Part shown: positions 1 through 13,071 of the stretch, piece after piece
Numbering within the stretch: position 1 is the stretch's first letter
Layout of the letters: every line of letters begins with the position of its first letter
Source: SBBV01 sp036555425
GTDB lineage: Bacteria > Pseudomonadota > Alphaproteobacteria > Bin65
DNA: 25,405 nucleotides
Assembly: GCA_036555425.1 (NCBI GenBank)
Contig: DATBLL010000012.1
Coordinates: 1-25,405, forward strand
Reading direction: 5' to 3'
Notes under the pieces: model-generated
What the model was told of the DNA's origin: nothing
The model's database searches: none
The model's input: only the letters and a program-made list of their open reading frames with translations
Translations under genes and position numbers: made by a program

Positions 1-314
1 AGGATCACCGAGCCGCAGCCCAGGATGCCGGCGGCGACCGCGCCCTGCAGCGCATCGGGCGCCGCGGCCAAGGTCATGCGCGCCGCCTGCACCGTCGGCG
101 TGAGCCCATGCTCGGCGATGGCGACGAGCAGCGCGTCGAGGAAGAAGCGCTGGTTCTCGGAGGGGCGCTGGCCGGTGACGTGGAGGAAGAAGAACTCGGT
201 GAAGCTCATCTGGCCGATGAGCTCGCCGGCGAGATCGTGGCCGCGGACGGTGATCGCGCGCGCATCGGCCGTCGAAATCGACGTCCGGGCTGCGCCCGGC
301 TTTCCGATCATCAT
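1..314 (-). CDS. Citryl-CoA lyase / citrate synthase family protein, N-terminal part (cut by window edge)
   Basis: The minus-strand frame opens at an ATG at 312-314, followed at once by a second ATG, and runs off the left edge, so about 104 N-terminal residues are visible. A GGGAGG ribosome site at 321-326 lies six bases upstream and supports the first ATG. The protein begins MMIGKPGAARTSIS and continues with ITVRGHDLAGELIG, SFTEFFFLHVTGQRP and AEHGLTPTVQAARMT, ending at AAGILGCGSVIL. This matches what I know of the proteobacterial citryl-CoA lyase group of the citrate-synthase superfamily, which makes or splits a citryl-CoA-like ester. His69 in the AEHG segment is the likely conserved active-site histidine. 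The C-terminal two thirds, with the remaining catalytic residues, lie outside the window, so lyase and synthase activity cannot be separated. The gene is divergent from the IclR regulator and is probably its target. Confidence 0.82.
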   Translation of the reverse strand, partial: MMIGKPGAARTSISTADARAITVRGHDLAGELIGQMSFTEFFFLHVTGQRPSENQRFFLDALLVAIAEHGLTPTVQAARMTLAAAPDALQGAVAAGILGCGSVI

Positions 315-339
315 GGACGTCCTCCCGCGCGGTTCTCGT

Positions 340-368
340 TTGACTTTGTCCGCTGCGCGGACAATTAT
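340..368 (+). promoter_or_regulatory. Candidate promoter of the IclR regulator gene
   Basis: A TTGACT box at 340-345 (five of six sigma-70 -35 bases) is followed after exactly 17 bases by AATTAT at 363-368 (four of six -10 bases). The first 19-bp palindrome (346-364) fills the spacer almost exactly, as expected for an autorepressed promoter. On the opposite strand the segment at 364-369 reads GATAAT and could be the -10 box of the divergent citryl-CoA lyase gene, though its -35 is weak. The boxes were matched by eye; no start site is known. Confidence 0.45.
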
Positions 369-383
369 CCGCTCTGCGGACAA
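346..383. promoter_or_regulatory. Two abutting 19-bp palindromes, probable IclR operators
   Basis: Site 1 (346-364) reads TTGTCCGCTGCGCGGACAA, a perfect inverted repeat of eight-base arms around TGC. Site 2 (365-383) reads TTATCCGCTCTGCGGACAA, with the same arms and one mismatch around TCT. They touch without a gap and their centres are 19 bases apart, nearly two helical turns. They sit in the 89-base gap between the divergent citryl-CoA lyase and IclR genes, overlapping candidate promoter boxes on both strands. The sequence shows the repeats; binding by the neighbouring IclR protein is inferred from position. Confidence 0.75.
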
Positions 384-403
384 CAGTAAAGCCGGCCTAT
401 CGG

Positions 404-1234
404 ATGTCAAGCGCACCAATATCAAGCGCCGGGGACGACCGGGATTTCGTGCGCGCGCTGGCGCGCGGCCTCGCCGTGATCGAGAGCTTCGACGACACCC
501 GCGCGGCGATGACTTTGAGCGACGTGGCGCGGCGCACCGGCTTGAGCCGCGGCGCCGTCGCCCGCGTGCTCCACACGCTCGAGACGCTCGGCTACTTGAA
601 GAGCGACGGGCGCCACTTCTCGCTGCTGCCGCGCACGTTGAAGCTCGGCTACGCCTATCTCTCCTCGCAGCCGCTCTGGCGCATCGCGCATCCGATGCTC
701 GAGGCGGTGGCGCGCGACACCGGCAATGCCTGCTCGCTCTCGGTGCTCGACGGCGAGGAAATCGTCTACGTCACCTGGGTCTCGGCCGGGCGCCTCGTCT
801 ACGACTATGTCGGCGTCGGCGGGCGCCTCCCCGCCTTCTGCGCCTCGATGGGCCGCGTGCTGCTGGCGGCGCTCTCCGACGCCGAGCTCGACGCGTTCTT
901 CGCCAAGGCCAAGCTCCAGCCGCGCACGCCCAAGACGATCACCGATCCCCAGCGCCTGCGCGCCGTCCTCGCCGCCGTGCGCCGCAACGGCTACGGCACG
1001 CAGGACGAGGAGATCGAGCCCGGCCAGCGCGCGGTGGCGGTGCCGGTCGTCGACGAGAAGGGCGCCACCATCGCCGCCATCAACGTGACCGTCGCCGCGC
1101 ACCGCACCACGATGAAACAGATGATCGACACCGCCGTCCCGGTCTTGCGTCGCGAAGCGAAACGCCTCGGCGAAGCGCTCTCGCTCGTGCCCGCGCGCGA
1201 TCTTTCGGTCGGCCGCACGGCGCGCGTGCGTTAG
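404..1234 (+). CDS. IclR family transcriptional regulator (PcaR/PobR-like)
   Basis: This 276-residue protein has the size and architecture of IclR regulators. An N-terminal winged helix-turn-helix (about residues 16-68) includes FVRALARGLAVIESF and LSDVARRTGLSRGAVARVLH. A C-terminal effector-binding domain (about 85-260) includes PAFCASMGRVLLA and DEEIEPGQRAVAVPV, both typical of the family. PcaR, PcaU and PobR members of this subgroup respond to aromatic acids and CoA-pathway intermediates; the effector here is unknown. The ATG at 404 lacks a strong ribosome site but leaves only about 15 residues before the conserved HTH, which fits the family. It is divergent from the citryl-CoA lyase across two palindromes, so local control of that gene and of itself is likely. 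It ends before a REP-like pair facing the next, convergent gene. Confidence 0.93.
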   Translation: MSSAPISSAGDDRDFVRALARGLAVIESFDDTRAAMTLSDVARRTGLSRGAVARVLHTLETLGYLKSDGRHFSLLPRTLKLGYAYLSSQPLWRIAHPMLEAVARDTGNACSLSVLDGEEIVYVTWVSAGRLVYDYVGVGGRLPAFCASMGRVLLAALSDAELDAFFAKAKLQPRTPKTITDPQRLRAVLAAVRRNGYGTQDEEIEPGQRAVAVPVVDEKGATIAAINVTVAAHRTTMKQMIDTAVPVLRREAKRLGEALSLVPARDLSVGRTARVR

Positions 1235-1235
1235 G

Positions 1236-1370
1236 CCTCTTCCCCCTCGGGAGAAGGCGTTGGGGTTGAGGGGGCGATGGATCTCTCCATGTCTTGTTTG
1301 CGCGCGGCATCCCTTCGCTGGATAGGCCCGTCGCCCCCTCAACCCTGTCCCTCTCCCCAGGGCGAGGGGA
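1236..1370. repeat. Pair of facing REP-like repeats between convergent genes
   Basis: A perfect 15-base inverted repeat has arms at 1263-1277 (GGGTTGAGGGGGCGA) and 1331-1345 (TCGCCCCCTCAACCC). Each arm is extended outward by related pyrimidine- and G-rich sequence (TTCCCCCTCGGGAGAAGG on the left, CCCTCTCCCCAGGGCGAGGGG on the right), so the whole resembles two copies of one REP-type element facing each other. A small hairpin, ATGGA-TCTC-TCCAT, lies near 1277-1290. The pair sits between the stops of the IclR gene and the convergent lipoprotein gene and could act as a bidirectional terminator. There is no uridine tract, so rho-independent termination is not claimed. Confidence 0.65.
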
Positions 1371-1444
1371 CGCCGCGGCGGCGCGCTCGAGCCCGTCCGG
1401 AATTCCTCGGCCGCGCGCGTGTGCGGCCTTCGCTGCGCCTCGGC

Positions 1445-2590
1445 TCAGGGATCGCGCTGGTCGAGGACCCGCACCGTCGCACACAGCAGGACGATGCGAT
1501 CGTGCCACGACGGCGCTGCCAAATCGGCGTGGAACAGGCGCTCGACCAAATAGAGGTCCGCGCGGCCGCGGCGGACCGCTTGCGCAAGGCGCCCGCTCTC
1601 GGCCGCGGGAATGACCCTGTCATCCTCGCCATGAACGAGAATGAGCCGCGCGCGCATGTCGTCGCGGAGGTTCCGCCGCGCCGGGTTGAGCGCGTCGAGC
1701 GTGTCGCGAATGCGCGGCGGGAGGCGGCGGATCAGGTCGGGCACGCGCGCCGGATCGGTATTCTCCACCAACGCGACCACCGCGCGCCCCTCCGCCTTGA
1801 GCCGCCGCGCCATCGCGCCCACATCCCGCCCGGGGTCCGCGTGCTTCGCGATGGCGATGGCGGAGAGCGCAGCGCGATCCGCCGGGTCGGCGATATAGGC
1901 GGCATTGCTCTGGGCGAACCGCCATTTGGCGGCCGGATCGGGCCGCCCGACGATCGCGGGCAGGCCCGGCGCCGGCTGGTAGTACCCAGTCGTGAAATAG
2001 CGGATTACTGCCTCGCCGTCATAGTAGCCGCCGATCGCCAGGAGGAAGCCGACGCGATCGCGGATGTCGGGCTCCATGGCCGCGAGCAAGGCCGGGCCCA
2101 CGGCATAGGAGACGGCTTGCACGCCGATCGGCCGATAGCGCATGGCCTCGAGCTGATGCACGGCGTCGGCGATCGCGCGGATGTCCTCGATGCCGACCCG
2201 GGCTTCGCGCAGATTGGGCATGTCGGGCACCAGGACCGCGAACCGTCCCTTCGCGAGCGCCAGCGCCAAGGCGACGAGTCGGGGATCGTCCTTTCCCTGC
2301 GGCGACAGGCCGGGCACGAGAACGACGGCGGCGTGCGGGCGACGCCCGTCCTCGACGCGCTCATAGAGATCCGCCACGCGAGCACGCCCGCCGACGCGAT
2401 AGGCGATCGGGCGCCGCACCTGGGCGAGATCGGCGGTGGCGAATTCCCGCCGCTTCGATTGCTCCACGAGTTCGTCGAGGACTGTCACCGCTTCGGTGAC
2501 CTGACAGCCCGCGACGACCCAGGCGAGCAGGCCGAGCGCGACCGCGGGGCCGAGAGGATGCCGATGCCGCCGCGCCGCTGCTTCCTGCAC
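1445..2590 (-). CDS. Lipoprotein alpha/beta-hydrolase
   Basis: The predicted protein of about 381 residues starts with a short basic segment, a hydrophobic stretch (GPAVALGLLAWVV) and the lipobox VAGC, so it should be lipidated and held at the inner membrane or periplasm. The body looks like an alpha/beta-hydrolase: the strand AAVVLVPGLSPQG near the oxyanion region, the possible nucleophile elbow AVSYAVG (Ser161 from this start), the acid-loop candidate LVHGEDDRVIPAAES and a late candidate His in LFHADL. The elbow has alanines where GxSxG has glycines, so activity is uncertain. The GTG start at 2588-2590 is chosen because AGAGG lies four bases upstream; a TTG at 2600-2602 would add four residues. 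The gene lies 33-45 bases downstream of gltD and is probably cotranscribed with it. Its substrate is unknown. Confidence 0.8.
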   Translation of the reverse strand: MQEAAARRHRHPLGPAVALGLLAWVVAGCQVTEAVTVLDELVEQSKRREFATADLAQVRRPIAYRVGGRARVADLYERVEDGRRPHAAVVLVPGLSPQGKDDPRLVALALALAKGRFAVLVPDMPNLREARVGIEDIRAIADAVHQLEAMRYRPIGVQAVSYAVGPALLAAMEPDIRDRVGFLLAIGGYYDGEAVIRYFTTGYYQPAPGLPAIVGRPDPAAKWRFAQSNAAYIADPADRAALSAIAIAKHADPGRDVGAMARRLKAEGRAVVALVENTDPARVPDLIRRLPPRIRDTLDALNPARRNLRDDMRARLILVHGEDDRVIPAAESGRLAQAVRRGRADLYLVERLFHADLAAPSWHDRIVLLCATVRVLDQRDP

Positions 2591-2635
2591 ATCGCCTCTC
2601 AACCGCGCATCATGCGCTTCCGGCCGGCCTCCATC

Positions 2636-4084
<1,449 letters not shown>

Positions 4085-4131
4085 GGCTCACCCCGAATGA
4101 ATGTCTGAAATCACCGAAGAGAAGTAAGGTT

Positions 4132-4229
4132 TGAACCACAGAGGACTCGAAGGACACGGAGGAGAGCAAGACGCGCGCCGATGGCGCGCAGGAAATCTTC
4201 TCCGTGTCCTCTGTGTCCTCCGTGGTTCA
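4132..4229. repeat. Large imperfect inverted repeat in the gltB-gltD spacer
   Basis: Two 33-base arms (4132-4164 and 4197-4229) match at 28 of 33 positions when one is reverse-complemented. The outer ends read TGAACCAC and GTGGTTCA; inside are purine repeats of the type GAGGACAC...GGACACGGAG. The loop holds a second perfect hairpin, GCGCGCC-GAT-GGCGCGC, at 4173-4189. On the gltBD transcript this would fold into one long stem right after the gltB stop. I recall the arm sequence type as a dispersed repeat in many alphaproteobacterial genomes; only this copy is visible here. Plausible roles are protecting the gltB message or lowering gltD expression relative to gltB. Confidence 0.8.
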
Positions 4230-4237
4230 TTTCTCTT

Positions 4238-8881
<4,644 letters not shown>

Positions 8882-8932
8882 CGTTCTCCCCTGGCCCGTC
8901 TTTACGAGGCAAATTTCGGGCCTAGCCCTGGC

Positions 8933-8961
8933 TATATCTTATTTCCCAGGCGGCAGGGCAA
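8933..8961 (-). promoter_or_regulatory. Weak candidate promoter for gltB
   Basis: On the minus strand TTGCCC (8956-8961) lies 17 bases from GATATA (8933-8938), about 50 bases before the gltB start. The -35 matches four of six sigma-70 bases and the -10 only three. An overlapping AT-rich stretch, AAATAAGATATAG, is the most promoter-like sequence in the otherwise GC-rich gap. The assignment is by eye and weak. Confidence 0.3.
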
Positions 8962-9052
8962 GTCTTTGAAAGTCGCGGTACATACAAGATTTTCGGCCGC
9001 CGAGCGGACACATTGGGTTGTGACGGGCACCGACCACCAGATCGTGCGTTTT

Positions 9053-9084
9053 CCGCAAATCTTGCGGCGTCCGTTGCAAGATTT
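9053..9084. repeat. Two mutually exclusive hairpins after hyuB
   Basis: CCGCAAATCTTGCGG at 9053-9067 is a perfect palindrome with a three-base loop. Part of it also pairs with a later segment: AAATCTTGC (9057-9065) is the exact reverse complement of GCAAGATTT (9076-9084) across ten bases. The two structures cannot form together. A further CAAGATTT lies at 8985-8992. The site begins 17 bases after the hyuB stop and lies upstream of the gltB promoter region. It could be a hyuAB terminator (there is no uridine tract) or a binding site for a gltB regulator. Confidence 0.5.
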
Positions 9085-9100
9085 CCCGCTTTGGCCTTAC

Positions 9101-10843
9101 CTACGGCTTCGCCCGCCTGGCGCCTTGCGCGCGCAGCGCCGCCGTCGCCGCTTCGTCCACTGCGCCGCCGTCCCTCAACACCACGCCGTAGTCGCGCTCG
9201 GCCGCCTCGCGCGCGACAATGCCGTCGGCGACGTCGGCGGCGACGTGCGCGGGCGGTCGGTCGAAAGGATCGCCGTAGCCGGCACCGCCGGGCAGCGAAA
9301 GGCGGAGCCGCTCGTCGGCGGCCACCACTTGCAGGCCCATCGCGCGCAGCTTGGCGCCCGAGGCGGTCTCGACGCGGCCCGGGGTGCCGTTGGCGCCGCC
9401 GGCGCGGCCGCGCGGCGCGGATTTCACGCGGTCGAACATCGCGAAGAAGCCGAATGGTGCTCCGTCGATCGTGCCGACCTCGACGGTCTGGCCGAGCCCG
9501 CCGCGATAGCGGCCGGCGCCGGCGGAATCGGGCCGGAGCTCCTTCTTCCAGATCACGACCGGCGCCACGGTCTCGACGACCTCGGCCGGCAACGCGCGCA
9601 CGCCGCTCGGAAACGCCGTTGCGTTCATGCCGTCGGCGAAAGGCCGCCCGCCGCTGCCGCCGCTGTTGAAGAACATGACCTCGAACGGCTCGCCGATGCG
9701 GTTGCTCTGCGTGGGCGCGCCGGCGGCGACGCTCGGGCCGCCGCGCAGCTGCGCGCCCCAAAGGCAGGCGGCACCCTCGGCCGGGATGCGCTCGGGCACG
9801 GCCTTGGCGAGGCAGCCCAGCATCACGTCGGGCAGGAACTGGCCGATCACGTGCCGCGCCGAGACCGGCCACGGGTGCTTGACGTTGACGATCGAGCCCT
9901 CGGGTGCCGTGACCACGATGGGCGCCAGCGAGCCCGCATTGTTGGGCACGCGCGGCGCCACCACGCAGCGCACGCCGAACGCCGAATAGGCCTTGCAGTA
10001 GTTGAGCACGACGTTGATGCCGTAGGGGCTCGCGGGATCGCTGCCGGTATAGTCGACGCGGATGTCGTCCTCGCCGATGGTGAGCGCGGCCTTCAATTTC
10101 ACCGGCTTGTCGTAGCCGTCGAGCACCAGCTCGTTCTCGTAGGTGCCGCGCGGCAGCTTGCGGATCTCGGCGATCATCGCTTTGCGCGAGCGCTCGAAGA
10201 TCCAATCAGCCAGATCCTCGAGCCCGTCCTCGCCGAATTCGTCGAGCATCTTGACCAGCCGGCGCCCGCTCGCCTCGTTGGTGGTGACGTAGGAGAGCAC
10301 ATCGCCCTCGACCATGCGCGGCTGGCGCACATTGGCATGGATGAGGCGCAATAGATCGGCGTTGGGCGTGCCCGCGCGCGCCAGGTGCATCGGCGGGATG
10401 TAGAGGCCCTCCTCGAACACCGAGCGGCCGTCGGGCCCCTGCCCCATGCCGCCGATATCGACCTGGTGGCAGGTGCAGGAGAAGAAGCCGAGCGGCCGGC
10501 CGTTCCTGAACACCGGCGAGACGACGGTGATGTCGTGCAGGTGACCCGAGGCGATCCACGGATCGTTGGTGACGAAGTGATCGCCCTCGCGCATCTCGGC
10601 GATCGGGAATTCCTTCAGGAAATGCGGCACCGCCTCGGCCATGGAATTGACGTGGCCCGGCGTACCGGTGATCGCCTGCGCCACCATGCGCCCGCGCAGG
10701 TCGAAGACACCCGCGGAAAGATCGCCGGCCTCGCGCACGGTGGCGCTGAACGCCGTCAGCATCAGCATGCGCGCCTGCTCCTCGACCACGGCGATGAGCC
10801 GCGACCACATGAGCTGGCGGCGGATGTCGTCGTGCATCGTCAT
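9101..10843 (-). CDS. hyuB: Hydantoinase B / 5-oxoprolinase beta-type subunit
   Basis: This 580-residue protein belongs to the HyuB/5-oxoprolinase family, which works with HyuA in ATP-dependent opening of cyclic amides such as 5-oxoproline or N-methylhydantoin; relatives of the pair act in acetone and acetophenone carboxylation. Family segments include RLIAVVEEQARMLMLTAFS at the N-terminus, FVTNDPWIASGHLHDITVVSPVF near residue 95, SCTCHQVDIGGMGQG, and the glycine-rich ARHVIGQFLPDVMLGCLA and NSGGSGGRPFADG. The length is normal. The start ATG overlaps the hyuA stop in an ATGA, so the two are translationally coupled. The substrate is not evident. An alternative is a carboxylase subunit, but no third small subunit lies next to it, which favours a cyclic-amide hydrolase. 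Confidence 0.93.
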   Translation of the reverse strand: MTMHDDIRRQLMWSRLIAVVEEQARMLMLTAFSATVREAGDLSAGVFDLRGRMVAQAITGTPGHVNSMAEAVPHFLKEFPIAEMREGDHFVTNDPWIASGHLHDITVVSPVFRNGRPLGFFSCTCHQVDIGGMGQGPDGRSVFEEGLYIPPMHLARAGTPNADLLRLIHANVRQPRMVEGDVLSYVTTNEASGRRLVKMLDEFGEDGLEDLADWIFERSRKAMIAEIRKLPRGTYENELVLDGYDKPVKLKAALTIGEDDIRVDYTGSDPASPYGINVVLNYCKAYSAFGVRCVVAPRVPNNAGSLAPIVVTAPEGSIVNVKHPWPVSARHVIGQFLPDVMLGCLAKAVPERIPAEGAACLWGAQLRGGPSVAAGAPTQSNRIGEPFEVMFFNSGGSGGRPFADGMNATAFPSGVRALPAEVVETVAPVVIWKKELRPDSAGAGRYRGGLGQTVEVGTIDGAPFGFFAMFDRVKSAPRGRAGGANGTPGRVETASGAKLRAMGLQVVAADERLRLSLPGGAGYGDPFDRPPAHVAADVADGIVAREAAERDYGVVLRDGGAVDEAATAALRAQGARRAKP

Positions 10844-12948
10844 GCGCTTGCCTTCGCGGACTTGCGTTCGAGCACGATGTAACCGTGCCGGTCGATCGCG
10901 GCTTCGAAGCCGGCCGCGACGACCGTCGTGGTGTCATCTTCCTCGATCAACGCCGGGCCGGCAATCGCGGCACCTTGTGCCATCGCCTCGCGCCGGTAGA
11001 TCGGCACCGTCAGCGCCTCGCCGCCGAGCGGATCGACGAGCGCGCGGCGCGCGGCCGGCGCGGGCCGGCCCGCGGCGCCCGTCGCGAAGGCGGGCCCCGC
11101 CGCCGACTCCTCGCTCGCGACCACGACGGCGCAGGCCACGCACTCCACGTCGACGCCGTCCATCAGGCGCCCGTATTGCGCGCGATAAGCGTCATCATAG
11201 GCGCGGCGGAAGCTCTCGGCGCTGGCCGCGCTGAGCGCCGCCATCGGCACCGGCACCGGAATCTCGTGGCCCTGGCCGAGATAGCGCATATAGGCGAGGC
11301 GCCGCTCCTTGTGCGCCTGGCCGCCGGGGCGCGCGCGGCCGCCGGCGGCGCGTGCCACGATCTTGTGCGCCTCGTCCGCCATCGCGGCGAAGGCGCGGTT
11401 CAGGGCCGCCGCATCGAAGCGCGAGAGCCGGAGATAGACGCTGCGCGTCACCTCGTAGGCGACGGGCGCGCGCAGAAAGCCGATTGCCGAGCCGACGCCG
11501 GCGCCGGCGGGGATGAGAATCCGGTCGATCTCGAGCTTCTCGGCGATGCGCGCGGCGTGCAGCGGCGCCGCACCCCCAAACGCGATCAGCGTGCGGCCCG
11601 GCAGCGATTTTCCGCATTCGACGACATGCTCGCGCGCCGCATTGGCCATCGCCTCGTCGACGACCTCGGCGATCGCCGCGGCCGCGGCCTTGGGCTCGAG
11701 GCCGAGCGATTTGCCGACGCCCTCCGCGAGCGCCGCGCGCGCCTTGGCTTCGTCGAGACGGATGCGCCCGCCGGCGAACGACTCGGGCCGGATGCGGCCG
11801 AGCATGAGATCGGCATCCGTGACCGTCGCCGCCTTGCCGTTGCGGCCGTAGCAGGCCGGGCCCGGATCCGATCCAGAGCTTTCCGGTCCGACCGCGAGGC
11901 AGCCCAGATGATCGATCGACGCGATCGAGCCGCCGCCGGCGCCGATCTCGACCAGCTCGACGCTCGGCACCTTGAGCGGCAGCCCGCTGCCCTTCTTGAA
12001 GCGGAAGACGCGCCCGAACTCGAACGCGCGCGCGGTCTGCGGCACGGCGTCGTCGACGATGGCGATCTTGGCCGTCGTCCCGCCCATGTCGAACGAGATC
12101 ACGCGGTCGAGGCCGCACTGGCGCGCGATGTGCGCCGCCAGCGCCACGCCGCCGGCGGGCCCGGATTCGATGAGGCGGATCGGGAAGCGCACCGCCGTCT
12201 CGAGATCGGTGATGCCGCCGCCCGACAACATCAGGAACAGCGGGCAGGCGAAGCCGGCCGCCTTCAAGCGCCCGTCGAGATCGCCGAGATAGCGCTCGGC
12301 GATGGGCTGCACATAGGCGTTGGCCGCCGTCGTCGAGAAGCGCTCGTATTCGCGGATCTCGGGCGCCACTTCGGCGGAGAGGCTGAACGAGGCGCGCGGC
12401 AGCAGCCGCGCGAGGACGGCGCGGGCGCGGTGCTCGTGGGCGGGATTGGCATAGGCGTGGAGGAAGCAGATGGCGACGCTCTCGGCCCCTGCCGCGGCAA
12501 GAGCCTCGCCGGTGCGCGCGAGTGCCGTCTCGTCGAGCGAGAGCAGCGGCTCGCCTTTGACGCTCATGCGCTCGGGCACCGCGAAGCGCAGGCGGCGCGG
12601 GACGAGCGGCACCGGCTTCTCGATCGCGAGATCGTATTGCTCGAAGCGGCTCTCGGTGCCCATTTCGAGCACGTCGCGGAAACCCTCGGTCGTGACCAGC
12701 GCCGTCTTGGCGCCCTTGCGCTCGATCAGCGCGTTGGTGATGAGGGTGGTGCCGTGGATGATGAGCCCGACATCGGCGGGCGCCGCGCCGGCCGCCTTCA
12801 TCACCGCGACGATACCGTCGAGAACGCCCTGCTCGGGCACCTCCGCCGTCGTCAGCACCTTGATCGAATGGCGCACGTCTCCCTGCTCCAGCACGACATC
12901 CGTGAAGGTGCCGCCGATGTCGACCCCGATGCGCGCCTTCTCCCCCAT
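10840..12948 (-). CDS. hyuA: Hydantoinase A / 5-oxoprolinase alpha-type subunit
   Basis: This 702-residue subunit has the actin-like ATPase fold of HyuA. The phosphate-binding IGVDIGGTFTDVV is at residues 7-19, HGTTLITNALIERKG near 65-79, a second phosphate loop FDMGGTTAKIA near 285, GAGGGSIASIDHLG near 337, and FGGAAPLHAARIAEKL with PAGAGVGSAIGF further on. These are hallmark family motifs. The frame stays open some 350 codons upstream, but the ATG at 12946-12948 is chosen because AAGGA lies four bases before it and the ATP-binding motif starts seven residues in. It lies upstream of hyuB and overlaps it by four bases. It is divergent from the cupin dioxygenase across a 123-base gap in which I found no convincing promoter. 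Confidence 0.93.
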   Translation of the reverse strand: MGEKARIGVDIGGTFTDVVLEQGDVRHSIKVLTTAEVPEQGVLDGIVAVMKAAGAAPADVGLIIHGTTLITNALIERKGAKTALVTTEGFRDVLEMGTESRFEQYDLAIEKPVPLVPRRLRFAVPERMSVKGEPLLSLDETALARTGEALAAAGAESVAICFLHAYANPAHEHRARAVLARLLPRASFSLSAEVAPEIREYERFSTTAANAYVQPIAERYLGDLDGRLKAAGFACPLFLMLSGGGITDLETAVRFPIRLIESGPAGGVALAAHIARQCGLDRVISFDMGGTTAKIAIVDDAVPQTARAFEFGRVFRFKKGSGLPLKVPSVELVEIGAGGGSIASIDHLGCLAVGPESSGSDPGPACYGRNGKAATVTDADLMLGRIRPESFAGGRIRLDEAKARAALAEGVGKSLGLEPKAAAAAIAEVVDEAMANAAREHVVECGKSLPGRTLIAFGGAAPLHAARIAEKLEIDRILIPAGAGVGSAIGFLRAPVAYEVTRSVYLRLSRFDAAALNRAFAAMADEAHKIVARAAGGRARPGGQAHKERRLAYMRYLGQGHEIPVPVPMAALSAASAESFRRAYDDAYRAQYGRLMDGVDVECVACAVVVASEESAAGPAFATGAAGRPAPAARRALVDPLGGEALTVPIYRREAMAQGAAIAGPALIEEDDTTTVVAAGFEAAIDRHGYIVLERKSAKASA

Positions 12949-13071
12949 GGCGTCCTTATGGATGGGCTTGGGCCGCGGCTTCAAGGGCGACGCAGGCATA
13001 CGGGCGGCGCGCTTGTGAGGCCACCGGCTAATCCATAGAGTCAACGCGAGACTAGGTCTGCGAAATCGGCC

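Noticed and set aside
10885..13038. A 717-codon plus-strand frame opposite hyuA
   Set aside because: It is antisense to a full-length HyuA with all family motifs; composition is typical of a shadow frame.
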